34,759 nucleotides of DNA from JAVBLD01 sp031553705 (GTDB lineage: Bacteria; Bacteroidota; Bacteroidia; Bacteroidales; Marinifilaceae), in contig JAVBLD010000036.1 in assembly GCA_031553705.1 (NCBI GenBank), positions 1 through 34,759 on the forward strand. The letters run 5' to 3'. The position numbers and the translations under genes are program-made. The notes under the pieces were generated by a model that saw nothing but the letters and a program-made list of their open reading frames with translations, was not told where the DNA came from and did not search any database. Positions 1 through 8,690 of the stretch are shown here, piece by piece; positions within the stretch are counted from its first letter, which is position 1; every line of letters starts with the position of its first letter.

Positions 1-162
1 AAGTGCGAACTTATCTACGGAAACAGAACGCTAAAACCCGAGCAGATCGAGATAGAGATCTTCGAGTACATAGAAATCTGGTATAATAAAATCAGACGCC
101 ACAAAGCTCTGAATAATATGACAATAGATGAATTCTGGAAATTAAATGCAAAAAGTGCTTAA
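1..162 (+). CDS. IS3-family transposase (integrase core), C-terminal 53 residues
   Basis: The reading frame is open from the first base and stops with TAA at 160-162. The peptide has the typical C-terminal end of IS3-family DDE transposases: a Y-G-N-R-T segment, an alternating E-I helix, then W-Y-N-x-x-R-R-H-x-A-L-N and a final T-I-D-E-F-W. In this family the segment follows the last catalytic glutamate of the rve integrase core and helps build the active site. The N-terminal part, including the D-D-E residues and any OrfA/OrfB frameshift, is outside the window, so activity cannot be judged. Confidence 0.85.
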   Translation, partial: KCELIYGNRTLKPEQIEIEIFEYIEIWYNKIRRHKALNNMTIDEFWKLNAKSA

Positions 163-192
163 CTATTTGTGCGGATTTAGTTAGGAATTCCA
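1..192 (+). mobile_element. IS3-family insertion sequence, right (3') end, truncated by the window edge
   Basis: This is the terminal part of an insertion sequence: the end of a transposase gene, then about 30 nt of non-coding tail ending in ...GGAATTCCA. The boundary at 192 is set by comparison with the copy at the other end of the window. The two agree over 137 bp (56-192 against the complement of 34623-34759) and diverge immediately after the CA dinucleotide, which fits the TG...CA termini usual in the IS3 family. The only difference is base 142 (T here, C on the same strand of the other copy), which is synonymous. The target duplication cannot be judged because the other end of this copy lies outside the window. 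Confidence 0.85.
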
Positions 193-303
193 TCATAAAA
201 TAGTTAAGAATTATAAACCATGAATTACAGTCCACAGATTACACAGATTAACACGGACCTGAAGGAGTGATGAATGATTAGTTTGAAAACAGATGCAAGG
301 TAT

Positions 304-390
304 AAGGTGCAAGGCAAAAGGTTGAATAATTTTGGATTACCGACTTTTAATTTTAGATTAATTCAAAATCTTTTGTGCCTTGTGCCTTTT
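304..390. repeat. Imperfect inverted repeat in a non-coding spacer
   Basis: The 193-466 spacer holds no convincing gene. Within it, AAGGTGCAAGGCAAAAG (304-320) is matched in reverse complement by CTTTTGTGCCTTGTGCCTTT (370-389) with small mismatches, and the adjacent A/T-rich bases also partly pair, giving a long imperfect stem-loop. Just upstream (about 228-257) is a direct-repeat-like CACAGATTACACAGATTAACACGG stretch, of a kind common in Bacteroidetes intergenic DNA. This looks like a small non-coding repeat or MITE remnant; no transposase or target duplication could be assigned to it. Confidence 0.45.
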
Positions 391-447
391 ACCCTGCGCC
401 TGTATTTCATTTATCTATTTTTATCGCAAGCATAGCGAGCATTTATC

Positions 448-464
448 GTTTGCCTTCGGCAAAC
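448..464 (-). terminator. Hairpin terminator after the ABC exporter operon
   Basis: GTTTGCC-TTC-GGCAAAC forms a perfect 7-bp stem with a 3-nt loop, starting 3 nt beyond the stop codon of the last exporter gene. On the minus strand it is followed by GATAAATGC, with only a weak T-run. It is the expected position for an intrinsic terminator, but the poor T-tract makes it a moderate call. Confidence 0.5.
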
Positions 465-466
465 TT

Positions 467-2776
467 TTATCTCCCACGCCTTCTCCACCAGACAAGCACT
501 CCTACTATTGCAAACATAGCCGGAATAACCCAGATATATACAATTTTAAGCGGCGTAATATGCGAAGTCTCAGTCTTAAGTACAACATCCTGATTGGCAG
601 GCCGTTTTACGAGTAACGGAAACTGGTCGTTCGAAAGCCACCGGAAACTGGTAGTAATCAATGCAAAATTACGGGATACGAAGCCCGTCCTGTTTTGAAG
701 TAATAATTCGGCATTACTGAAACAATCGGCATCACCGAGAATCAACACCCGTTGCTGTTTACCTTCCACATCGCGGGTTGCCGCAACGGCAGTTATATAC
801 GCTCCCATACGCTCCCCTTTAAGCGTATCCAATGATAGCGAATCTTCCGTCACATTTACAGTCTGAACTTCCAGCCATGCCTTATCGGCAGAAGTCACCA
901 GTAAAGGTAAAACATCAAAATCCTTTTTCTCCGAAACTTTTAAAGCAACAGCTCCCGGCATAGTTATAACCAATCTTTTATTTCCGCCCATTGATTTAAA
1001 AAGAGATGCGAAATCTTTCGATTCGCCGGTAGCCTGAGAAGTAATCAGATTCGGCAAATAGGTCTCCGAAGGTTGTACCAGAGTACCTTCCATAATCTCC
1101 ACGCCAAATTGCCGGAGCAGAGGATTCATTGCCGCTTGCCTACGCGCATCGGCAAGAATCATTATATTTCCTCCCCGGTCGATATATTTTTGGAGTACTT
1201 TGTCTTCGACCGCCGATAACGGAGTTCTCATCTCCGCAATCAGGAGCATATTAATCGAAGAGGATATCTCATTTATTGTATCCAATCGTAACGTTACCAG
1301 GTCGAACCCCTGATTGATCATCGACTGCCTGAAAGACAAACTGCTTGCAAAAATCGAATAATCCTGATCCCCCTTGCCTTTAGCCTCCCGCTCGCCATGT
1401 CCGGTAAGGAACCCTATTTTAACCGGCTGAACAATCAGTTTTTTCATTGCAACGGAAATCTCCACCTCTCCGGGTTGACGGAACATATCATCGTATATCC
1501 TTAAAAACGACCGTTCGCCCGATCCTCTTTCAATCAACCTTACAAACCGATACTCTTCGGGTTCGAGATCAACGACCGCTTTCACCTCATCCGGTGTTTT
1601 CAATTTCCTGAAATTGAATCTTTTTTTCCGGGCGACCTCTTTTGCAATCTGTTCTACCGTTTTATCCGGAAAACGGGTATAAATCGACCGGTCAACCGGA
1701 GGAGCATAATAATATACATAATCAAGTTCTATTTCAGGCTTGAAACGTACATATTGCTTGAATAACTCTTCGTCTTTCTTTACACTCTTCGGCGCTCCGA
1801 TATCAAAATCATTATCAAGTATATTACAGAAAGTGGTTATTTTTAAAGGCCCTTTCAATTGATTAACAATCTCCTGGCTTTCCTTCGACAACGTCCGCGC
1901 CTTGTTTCTTGTCGCATCATAAAATGTTTTCATCGAAGGCCTTGAACTGCAATATCCGATCAACAGAGCGGCAAGAACAATCGCAACATAACGTACGATA
2001 TGGGAAAAGAAAGAATAATGTACTTTTTCCGTCTTGATTTTAAGCATTGACATTCCCAGAAATAATCCGATCACAACCAAAAAGTAGATCACATCGTCGC
2101 TGCATATCAATCCGCCGACCATTTCACTTGCCCGACCGGTGATGGACAACCAATAAGTGATCTCCCTGACAAAAGGAAATTCCTGTCCGACATTTCCGAT
2201 AAAATTCAGAAATGCCAATGCCGACAATGTTGCAACAGCTGCCACTACCTGATAAGAGGTAAGGCAAGACATAAATAGTCCTATGGCCATATATGCACAA
2301 ACTAACAAAAACAATCCAAGCAGGCCGGCCAACGGTAAACCAATATCTACACTGCCTATCGAAAGCATCATCGTTACAACAGGAAGGAACAAAATACCGG
2401 TGAGAATAAGAGCATAGATAACCATCGACAAATATTTCCCCAAAACGATTTGCCTGCTTTTTACCGGCGACGAATATAACAATTTGATCGATCCGCTGGC
2501 AAACTCCCTGCTCATAAGTCCCATCGTCAACAATGGAATGTAGAGGTACAACGTCTGCTGTATCGTTTCATACAAACCTTTGGTACCTATCAAACAACCG
2601 GCTGTAAGACTAAAATTGATCACTCTTCCCTGTGCTTTCACCCTGAATAGGTCTTCAAATATATTCATAAAATCTATCCCCACCTGGCAGGCAAAGACGA
2701 TCAATAAAATCCATGCTATCGGCGAATAAAAAAGCGTCGCAAGCTCGGTTCGAGCTATTCTAAGAATTGGTCTCAT
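467..2776 (-). CDS. ABC-2 permease fused to GldG-type auxiliary domain (paralogue 2)
   Basis: This 769-residue inner-membrane protein has two parts. The N-terminal ~240 residues form an ABC-2 type permease: several hydrophobic helices beginning at an R-T-E-L-A-T-L-F-Y-S-P-I motif, with a conserved G-L-M-S-R-E-F-A-S-G coupling region. A further helix near residues 260-280 leads into a large extracytoplasmic ABC_transp_aux/GldG-like domain (about 285-725) containing F-L-T-G-H-G-E-R, and the protein ends in a C-terminal membrane helix with an R-rich tail. In this family the permease and auxiliary parts make the membrane channel and periplasmic portion of an exporter whose substrate is not known here. 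It is the last gene of a three-gene operon, 21 nt after the ATPase, and is paralogous to and exactly as long as the first gene. A gliding role should not be assumed. Confidence 0.85.
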   Translation of the reverse strand: MRPILRIARTELATLFYSPIAWILLIVFACQVGIDFMNIFEDLFRVKAQGRVINFSLTAGCLIGTKGLYETIQQTLYLYIPLLTMGLMSREFASGSIKLLYSSPVKSRQIVLGKYLSMVIYALILTGILFLPVVTMMLSIGSVDIGLPLAGLLGLFLLVCAYMAIGLFMSCLTSYQVVAAVATLSALAFLNFIGNVGQEFPFVREITYWLSITGRASEMVGGLICSDDVIYFLVVIGLFLGMSMLKIKTEKVHYSFFSHIVRYVAIVLAALLIGYCSSRPSMKTFYDATRNKARTLSKESQEIVNQLKGPLKITTFCNILDNDFDIGAPKSVKKDEELFKQYVRFKPEIELDYVYYYAPPVDRSIYTRFPDKTVEQIAKEVARKKRFNFRKLKTPDEVKAVVDLEPEEYRFVRLIERGSGERSFLRIYDDMFRQPGEVEISVAMKKLIVQPVKIGFLTGHGEREAKGKGDQDYSIFASSLSFRQSMINQGFDLVTLRLDTINEISSSINMLLIAEMRTPLSAVEDKVLQKYIDRGGNIMILADARRQAAMNPLLRQFGVEIMEGTLVQPSETYLPNLITSQATGESKDFASLFKSMGGNKRLVITMPGAVALKVSEKKDFDVLPLLVTSADKAWLEVQTVNVTEDSLSLDTLKGERMGAYITAVAATRDVEGKQQRVLILGDADCFSNAELLLQNRTGFVSRNFALITTSFRWLSNDQFPLLVKRPANQDVVLKTETSHITPLKIVYIWVIPAMFAIVGVLVWWRRRGR

Positions 2777-2797
2777 CCAAACTATATTTTATATCGG

Positions 2798-3733
2798 TCA
2801 TACATTATTTTTCAACTTTCCGGAAAGCTGGGCAAAGATTGTATCCAGCGAACAACGTTCAAGGGTAATCTCCCGTAATTGCCAGCCGTATTGGACACTA
2901 ACTTCGACCATCCGCTCGGTAATTTTATTATCGTGTTCAAAACGTATCCGGAAACAATTCTCCGTAATGGATTCCACATTAAGGATACCGGGAATGGTTT
3001 TCAACATATTTACCGAAGGAGGATTCGAAAAAATAACGGTAAATGTATTAGGCACTACATAATTATTGAATTCATCCATCGTACCGGCAAAGACCATGTG
3101 GCCGTTTTCAATCATCCGGATCTGGTCGCAGGTCGCTTGCACCTCCGATAGAATATGGGTTGAAAGCATCACAGAGTGATCCTGCGAAATCTCCTTGATC
3201 AATGCCCTGATCTCCAGGATCTGGTTCGGATCCAGCCCGTTTGTAGGCTCATCCAGGACAACAAACTTCGGATTATGGACAATTGCCTGCGCTATGCCGA
3301 CACGCTGCTGGTATCCTCCGGAAAGATTTTTGATTACACGTTTGCTGAAATGGGTAATGCCGCATCTTTCCTTGGCGCGTTCAACGGCACTCCGCATTTG
3401 ATTCACAGGTATAAGCCGGAGATCCGCACAGTGCATCAGGTATTCATCTACCGTAAGATCAGGATGCAACGGAGGTTTCTGCGGCAGAAAACCGATCTGT
3501 TTTTTAGCCTCTATCGGATCCTCGCGAAGATTTATCCCATTGATATAAACTTCGCCGCAAGTCTGGTTCAATACACCACAGATGATATTCATCGTGGTAG
3601 ATTTACCGGCGCCATTCGATCCCAACAGTCCCAAAATACCTTTCTGGCTGATGGATAAATTAATATCTTCGATTGCCCACTGCACACTATAGCGATGAGA
3701 CAAATTCTTTACTTCTACAATTGGTTGTTCCAT
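2798..3733 (-). CDS. ABC transporter ATP-binding protein (GldA/CcmA type)
   Basis: This cytoplasmic ATPase of 311 residues powers the exporter formed with the two flanking permeases. Walker A is G-S-N-G-A-G-K-S-T (about 38-46), followed by a Q-loop in F-L-P-Q-K-P, the signature L-S-G-G-Y-Q-Q-R, Walker B V-V-L-D-E-P-T-N-G-L-D-P and the switch histidine in L-S-T-H. About 90 residues after the nucleotide-binding core form the C-terminal extension usual for GldA-like and drug/lipid exporter ATPases. It lies 18 nt after one permease and 21 nt before the other, on the same strand, so the natural assembly is two ATPase copies with a permease heterodimer. The substrate cannot be told from sequence. 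Confidence 0.92.
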   Translation of the reverse strand: MEQPIVEVKNLSHRYSVQWAIEDINLSISQKGILGLLGSNGAGKSTTMNIICGVLNQTCGEVYINGINLREDPIEAKKQIGFLPQKPPLHPDLTVDEYLMHCADLRLIPVNQMRSAVERAKERCGITHFSKRVIKNLSGGYQQRVGIAQAIVHNPKFVVLDEPTNGLDPNQILEIRALIKEISQDHSVMLSTHILSEVQATCDQIRMIENGHMVFAGTMDEFNNYVVPNTFTVIFSNPPSVNMLKTIPGILNVESITENCFRIRFEHDNKITERMVEVSVQYGWQLREITLERCSLDTIFAQLSGKLKNNV

Positions 3734-3751
3734 ATAACAATAAAAAAGTGG

Positions 3752-6061
3752 TTAATATTTACGCCGTTTCAATAACAGCACAATGGCAGATACAAGCATT
3801 ACTGCCGGAATCACCGCCATAAACAATGTTTTTACGACATCGATAGATTCAACACTCAGGGTGATCTTATTATCCTGACAATCCGGACGCCTTGTATCGA
3901 CAGGAAACTCTCCAAAAGAGAGCCACTTAAAACTCTCGGCGATAAAAGAGAAATTCGCCGACCGGTATCCCTCTCTGGACATCGATAATTCGGCGTTACT
4001 CATACAATCCGCATCGCCTGTTACAATAATCCTCTGTTCTCTTCCATCCAGCTTACGCGATGCGGCAACGGCCGTTGTATACCTCGCTTCCGCCTCGCCG
4101 GCAGCAGCATTCAGCACGACCGGATCTTCGGTCAATTCGGTTGTTTCCAACTCGATCCATGCATTCGTATCCCTCGTTACAAAAAGCGGAATGATATGAT
4201 AGCCCTTTGTATTGTTATAGGTAAGGGCCGTCGCTCCGGGCATTGATACCCGTTCATTCTTTTTAAATATTACTTCCAACCCATACGCAAGCTTTGATGC
4301 TTCTTCCGTAGCCCTGCTTAAAATAAGATTCGGATAAAAATCAGCCGTAGGCTGGGCAAGAATACCGTTTTGCATCTGTACCCCTATACGTTCCAGCAAC
4401 GGGTTCATTGTTTCCTGTCTCCCTGTCTCTCCCAAGATCAGCATATTCCCGCCTCTGGCAATATATTGATCGATCGTTGCCAATTCTTCCCCGGAAAGAG
4501 GTGTTTTGCATTCGGCAATAACCAATATATTGATCTCCTGCGGAATTTCCCGGTACTGACTCAGATCTACCGGAAAAATGTCAAAACCTTGGTTTACCAA
4601 AGAATACCTGAAATAAAGGTCTTCGGCAAACATATTATAATCCCGGTCGCCGCTCTTTTTAAAGTCCCGTTCACCGTGTCCGGTAAGAAATCCTACAATC
4701 GGAGAAGGCATGACCAATTTTTTGAACGCTGCGGCAATCTCCGTTTCACCCGGATCACGCATCATATCCTGATAATCGCGTAAATACGCTTTTTGGCCAT
4801 TTTCTCTTTCGACAATACGTACAAACCGATTTCCTTCATTGCTCAAATCGACCGTTTCTCTGATCTCCTCAGGGGTCTTGAACATCGACATATCCAGTTT
4901 ATAGATATTGGCCAGATATTCTGCAATCTCCTTATCATTCTTCCCTTTATATCTTTCGTACATGCCCGGATCATTCACACTATCCCAGTAATAGACATAT
5001 TTCAATTTGGTATCCGGTTTAAAACGTACGAATTGCTTAAATATCTCTTGATCCCGTTTTATATACATCGGCAAGTGGTTCGACCCGCTTCCGTCGAGCA
5101 GGTTCACATAACTTGTAATAGTCAGTTTTCCATCCAGTTTCTCAACGACTCTTTGACTTTGAGGCGTAATCGTCTGTGTCTTGGTGGTTGTCACATCACA
5201 GAAAAACATTAACTCAGGCCGGGAACTAAAGTAGCCGACAGTCAACATCAGCACAACAACCGAAACATATCTCAATACTTTAGTGCTTCCTGCATAATTT
5301 GAACGACTAAAAGAGAGCCGCATCACGGACAATGAAAGGAACAAAAATATAACCGCCAGAAAATAGATTATATCCTCGCTGCAAATCAATCCTTCAAGCA
5401 TCTGTGAAGCCCGTCCCGATATCGACAGCCAATAGGTAAGCTCGCGTACAAACTCATGTTGTTGTCCTATATTCCCGATAAAGGTAAGAACAGCCAATGT
5501 AGCCAACGTACCTATTGCCGCAACTACCTGATAAGAGGTAATACTCGACATAAAAAGGCCTATCGCCGAATAGGCACAGATCAGCAGATATAAACCCAAT
5601 AACGCGGTCAAGACCAATGCCCAATCAAACTCCGGCACAAAGCATCCCAGGAAAACAGTACATAAAAACGGACCGATAAGCAATACAATTCCGTAGATCA
5701 TCGCAGCGAGATATTTCCCGAGGATAATCTGCCTGCTTTTTACCGGCGATGAATACAGTAGTTTTATCGAACCGCTGGCAAACTCCCTGCTCATAAGTCC
5801 CATCGTCAGTAAAGGAATATAGATATACAGGTTTTGTTGAATATTGGCAAAAAACGCGTAAGGCCCGGCAAAAAATGAAGCAGTAAACGAGAAGAACGCA
5901 TCATTGTAATACCCCAGATCAAAACCGGTTATCCAGCTATCCAGGCTATTGGAAAATTTCATCGTTGTCAAAAAAGTAAAAACGATCAAAATAAACCAGG
6001 CTATCGGCGAATAAAAAAGTGTAGCGAGCTCTGTCCGAGCTATTCTAAGGATGGATCGCAT
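3752..6061 (-). CDS. ABC-2 permease fused to GldG-type auxiliary domain (paralogue 1)
   Basis: This is the first gene of the exporter operon: 769 residues, the same architecture and length as the last gene. N-terminal membrane helices carry the same R-T-E-L-A-T-L-F-Y-S-P-I-A-W opening and a nearly identical S-R-E-F-A-S-G-S-I-K-L-L block. A large periplasmic GldG-like region with F-L-T-G-H-G-E-R follows, then a C-terminal helix with a K-R-R-K tail. The two paralogues have diverged through the periplasmic half while keeping blocks of nearly identical sequence in the permease half, consistent with an obligate pair sharing one ATPase. The start at 6061 is supported by the aligned start of the paralogue. 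Gliding motility proteins GldF/GldG are the named relatives, but no other gld gene is present. Confidence 0.87.
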   Translation of the reverse strand: MRSILRIARTELATLFYSPIAWFILIVFTFLTTMKFSNSLDSWITGFDLGYYNDAFFSFTASFFAGPYAFFANIQQNLYIYIPLLTMGLMSREFASGSIKLLYSSPVKSRQIILGKYLAAMIYGIVLLIGPFLCTVFLGCFVPEFDWALVLTALLGLYLLICAYSAIGLFMSSITSYQVVAAIGTLATLAVLTFIGNIGQQHEFVRELTYWLSISGRASQMLEGLICSEDIIYFLAVIFLFLSLSVMRLSFSRSNYAGSTKVLRYVSVVVLMLTVGYFSSRPELMFFCDVTTTKTQTITPQSQRVVEKLDGKLTITSYVNLLDGSGSNHLPMYIKRDQEIFKQFVRFKPDTKLKYVYYWDSVNDPGMYERYKGKNDKEIAEYLANIYKLDMSMFKTPEEIRETVDLSNEGNRFVRIVERENGQKAYLRDYQDMMRDPGETEIAAAFKKLVMPSPIVGFLTGHGERDFKKSGDRDYNMFAEDLYFRYSLVNQGFDIFPVDLSQYREIPQEINILVIAECKTPLSGEELATIDQYIARGGNMLILGETGRQETMNPLLERIGVQMQNGILAQPTADFYPNLILSRATEEASKLAYGLEVIFKKNERVSMPGATALTYNNTKGYHIIPLFVTRDTNAWIELETTELTEDPVVLNAAAGEAEARYTTAVAASRKLDGREQRIIVTGDADCMSNAELSMSREGYRSANFSFIAESFKWLSFGEFPVDTRRPDCQDNKITLSVESIDVVKTLFMAVIPAVMLVSAIVLLLKRRKY

Positions 6062-6090
6062 ATATAAAATATTTTGATTTTAAATTGAGG

Positions 6091-6109
6091 AAGGTGACAT
6101 GACCACCTT
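6091..6109. promoter_or_regulatory. Short inverted repeat upstream of the ABC exporter operon
   Basis: AAGGTG-ACATGAC-CACCTT is a 6-bp inverted repeat with a 7-nt centre, 30 nt before the first exporter start codon. Its size and place suit an operator or a small leader hairpin. I could not find a clear TTTG/TAnnTTTG promoter beside it, so the role is a guess. Confidence 0.3.
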
Positions 6110-6148
6110 AAGGGAGATTAGAACAAGGTATTATTATTTTTCAAAAGG

Positions 6149-6176
6149 GAGGGGACCCTGAAAACAGGGTCCCCTC
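6149..6176 (-). terminator. Strong terminator of the SusCD/PKD-like operon
   Basis: GAGGGGACCCTG-AAAA-CAGGGTCCCCTC is a perfect 12-bp G/C-rich stem with a 4-nt loop, 30 nt after the stop codon of the PKD-like lipoprotein gene. On the minus strand it is followed by CCCTTTTGAAAAATAAT. It separates the SusCD operon from the exporter operon, so the exporter very likely has its own promoter or depends on read-through. Confidence 0.8.
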
Positions 6177-6206
6177 TTCCCCTTTCCAATTCCCACCTAT
6201 TTTTAT

Positions 6207-7826
6207 TTACTTACCTTGAACTGTCATCTCAAGAATTTTTCCAAATCCGGTAAATTTCAGAATTTTCGCAGGACTGGTGTCCAGTGTTCCGGAAGATACC
6301 TGATTGGTCACCATCGGTACCACATATACATTTCCTGTATACTGTCCGGTAGATGTTGCAAAATATACCGCACGGTTATTCAACGGCAGTGAGATACGTT
6401 CGCTATACGAGCTATCGAATTCTTCACGATTATCCACATATACCCCTTGCTGAAATAACTTGGCGATGGTCAGGCTCTCTCCTGCAGGAACAGAGTAAGC
6501 CGTTCCGGTAGTGACCACACCTCCTCCGAAAATAACAGGAGTAATCACTGTTTGGGTTGCAACGTACATCACCGGGTAATCGTTTATAAAGAACACCGAT
6601 ACCGCATCGTTGAGCATTGTATTCAGGGACGCCGGTATATCGATTTTCGCTTTAGCCCGTGCAGGAAGACTCAAATCCGGATCAGACCAATTCGTAACCT
6701 CTTTTGAAAAAGTATAGATTGCATAACTGCCGCTGGTTTTATCCTTCATCAAAAAGGTGTGGGTCTCTTTATCAGAGCTAAGTCCTGCTGCTTTACATTC
6801 TTTGTTTGGTAAATTAGTCGGATCGAAAGCTGCTGTTATACCGGTATTATCAAAAGCACTAACCTTCGGACTGGAAAAATTGCTGTTAAACCGGTAGAAC
6901 TTACCGTTATGATACCATATAGCAGCGGGCGACTCAGACCCATCGAACGAATCGCCGGATATTTTCATATCGGCAACTCCTCCGTTATCGTGAACCAATG
7001 CAGGCATCGCCGGCTTCTTGCTGTTCATATCCATCAGGTAAACTCCCGCAGCTCCGGCATTAAATATAGTTCCTGAATTCACTTTAATAAACTTATCCGC
7101 TACAAATCCGGTCGGCACAAATATCATCTCATCATCCATACGGGAATAGTCCTTACAATTCACAAACAAGATGCCGCCATCGCTCTTTGTTGCCCGGATT
7201 ATATTCTGATAGCTACTCCAACGATACGCATCCGCCGTATAGCAGGTATTTCTGATCAATGAGGAGATAGGTCCTCCGTTAGCGGCTTGGTATAAGCCTT
7301 CCCGGACACTCGCCGGCTTGTTGTAATCGGAAGAGATCTGAGGATCCATAATCAGCGCAAAATCGGAAGTCGTACCATCTTTAGTATAGGAAACCAATAT
7401 TCCTTCACCGAATGTACTTTCCACATAAAGATCCCAGAAATACTGGTATTCCATTGTATTCCCGTTGTCAGTGACCGTTAGCCACAATTTGTAGGCTTTA
7501 GGTTCTATCGCCCGCCGAATCACATAGTCAAGCTCTTTCTCTTCGGAAATCACATCATGATCCATTGAAGAGGGAGTCTGAGCCAATGACCATTTATAGG
7601 ACAAATCGGTACGATTTTCAGCCCCATCTTTTGTTATCTTGGGCGACAAGGTCAATTTTTCCATATATCCGGCATGTATCACACCATTTGGATAAGCCGT
7701 TCCCGTCACATCAATAACTACTTCCGGGAGTTTATCGGCATCCAGGCTACTCTTATCATCATAGCATGAAGAGAGAGTAAGTCCGTATATCAGTACCAAT
7801 AAAACAGGTATAATTTGCTTTTTCAT
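6207..7826 (-). CDS. PKD-like family lipoprotein, SusCD accessory
   Basis: This 539-residue secreted lipoprotein has a signal peptide with lipobox L-S-S-C (Cys about 21). The first ~140 residues after it make a PKD-like beta-sandwich, ending in W-L-T-V-T-D-N-G. The rest resembles the C-terminal region of Bacteroidetes 'PKD-like family' proteins, with F-G-E-G-I-L-V and repeated beta-strand segments that may form a propeller-like fold. Such proteins are encoded with SusC, SusD and DUF4843 proteins and are assumed to sit on the cell surface as ligand-binding partners of the transporter. It is the last gene of its operon, 23 nt after the DUF4843 gene and followed by a strong terminator. The ligand is unknown. 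Confidence 0.78.
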   Translation of the reverse strand: MKKQIIPVLLVLIYGLTLSSCYDDKSSLDADKLPEVVIDVTGTAYPNGVIHAGYMEKLTLSPKITKDGAENRTDLSYKWSLAQTPSSMDHDVISEEKELDYVIRRAIEPKAYKLWLTVTDNGNTMEYQYFWDLYVESTFGEGILVSYTKDGTTSDFALIMDPQISSDYNKPASVREGLYQAANGGPISSLIRNTCYTADAYRWSSYQNIIRATKSDGGILFVNCKDYSRMDDEMIFVPTGFVADKFIKVNSGTIFNAGAAGVYLMDMNSKKPAMPALVHDNGGVADMKISGDSFDGSESPAAIWYHNGKFYRFNSNFSSPKVSAFDNTGITAAFDPTNLPNKECKAAGLSSDKETHTFLMKDKTSGSYAIYTFSKEVTNWSDPDLSLPARAKAKIDIPASLNTMLNDAVSVFFINDYPVMYVATQTVITPVIFGGGVVTTGTAYSVPAGESLTIAKLFQQGVYVDNREEFDSSYSERISLPLNNRAVYFATSTGQYTGNVYVVPMVTNQVSSGTLDTSPAKILKFTGFGKILEMTVQGK

Positions 7827-7849
7827 TTGTATATAATTTTATTTTTTTA

Positions 7850-8656
7850 TTAGTCCACCCTTACCTGAATCGGCTGACCTTTTAAAGTTCCGCCGTCATG
7901 CACCAATGGTTGACCGGGGTGAGCGGCATTCCATTCATCAATATACTTCTGTATTTTTGCCCTATAGGCAGGGTAGTTCGAATACACATAGTAAGGAGCT
8001 GCCGTATAAGCCGGCAGGGTCTCCCATCCTGTTACTTCCAGAATCAATCGATGAGCCGCCGGACTGTAAGTCTTAACTGTCGTCGACGTACGGTAAGGCT
8101 CTCCCGCAATCATGTGATTATATGTCCTGATCACAGCGGATCCCACCGGTGGAAGAATCTTACTATGCCATATCAGTTTACCCTTTATGTACTCCCGGGG
8201 ACCAAGCCCAAGATCGCCGGACGATGTCAACTCAACATATAAAACACGCTCTTCCGTTAATAATTCGTCTGCATATTTCACTTCGATCTCAATAACTCCG
8301 TATGTTTCATTGGCCGGAATAGTCGCTTTTACCAACTTATATTGATCCGGAGTTGCCGTGGTTCCCTCCTCTACCACTTTCACGCCGACTTCCCTGTTAT
8401 AGGGAACAGCCACGCCCGTGACACGCACCGGAAGTTTTGCAATAGCCGAAGGAACGCCCATCTCAACACTCAGAAACGAAAAGGTAACCGAATATACTCC
8501 CGTCGCCAGATCATAACCGGGATACGTTAGCGCATCACCCAAGCCGGGGAAAACAACAGCATGGCTGCTCTCCTCAAATTTAATCAATTCGTCCTTCTCA
8601 CAACTACCGTACAACAGTATCGCAAACAGCAAGGACAACATATATATCGCTTTCAT
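7850..8656 (-). CDS. DUF4843 domain lipoprotein, SusCD accessory
   Basis: This 268-residue lipoprotein has a signal peptide ending Y-G-S-C (Cys about 19), then an extended beta-rich region that matches the DUF4843 family as I recognise it: a Y-S-V-T-F-S-F strand, an R-V-T-G-V strand with N-R-E-V-G-V-K-V, and an I-E-V-K-Y...E-R-V-L-Y-V-E-L section resembling a Calx-beta-like sandwich. Family members are usually encoded directly after SusD and before a PKD-like protein, as here (34 nt after SusD, 23 nt before the next gene). The probable role is as a surface accessory of the SusCD complex; no enzymatic motif is visible. Confidence 0.78.
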   Translation of the reverse strand: MKAIYMLSLLFAILLYGSCEKDELIKFEESSHAVVFPGLGDALTYPGYDLATGVYSVTFSFLSVEMGVPSAIAKLPVRVTGVAVPYNREVGVKVVEEGTTATPDQYKLVKATIPANETYGVIEIEVKYADELLTEERVLYVELTSSGDLGLGPREYIKGKLIWHSKILPPVGSAVIRTYNHMIAGEPYRTSTTVKTYSPAAHRLILEVTGWETLPAYTAAPYYVYSNYPAYRAKIQKYIDEWNAAHPGQPLVHDGGTLKGQPIQVRVD

Positions 8657-8690
8657 ATGTATTTTCTTATTTTATTTCAACTTTCCACTA

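Noticed and set aside
375..616. Two overlapping plus-strand frames near the left end
   Set aside because: They lie across the terminator and the end of the exporter gene on the other strand and have no coding character.
467..6061. Gliding motility function
   Set aside because: Similarity to GldA/F/G is real, but no other gld or spr gene is present, and such exporters occur in non-gliding Bacteroidales.
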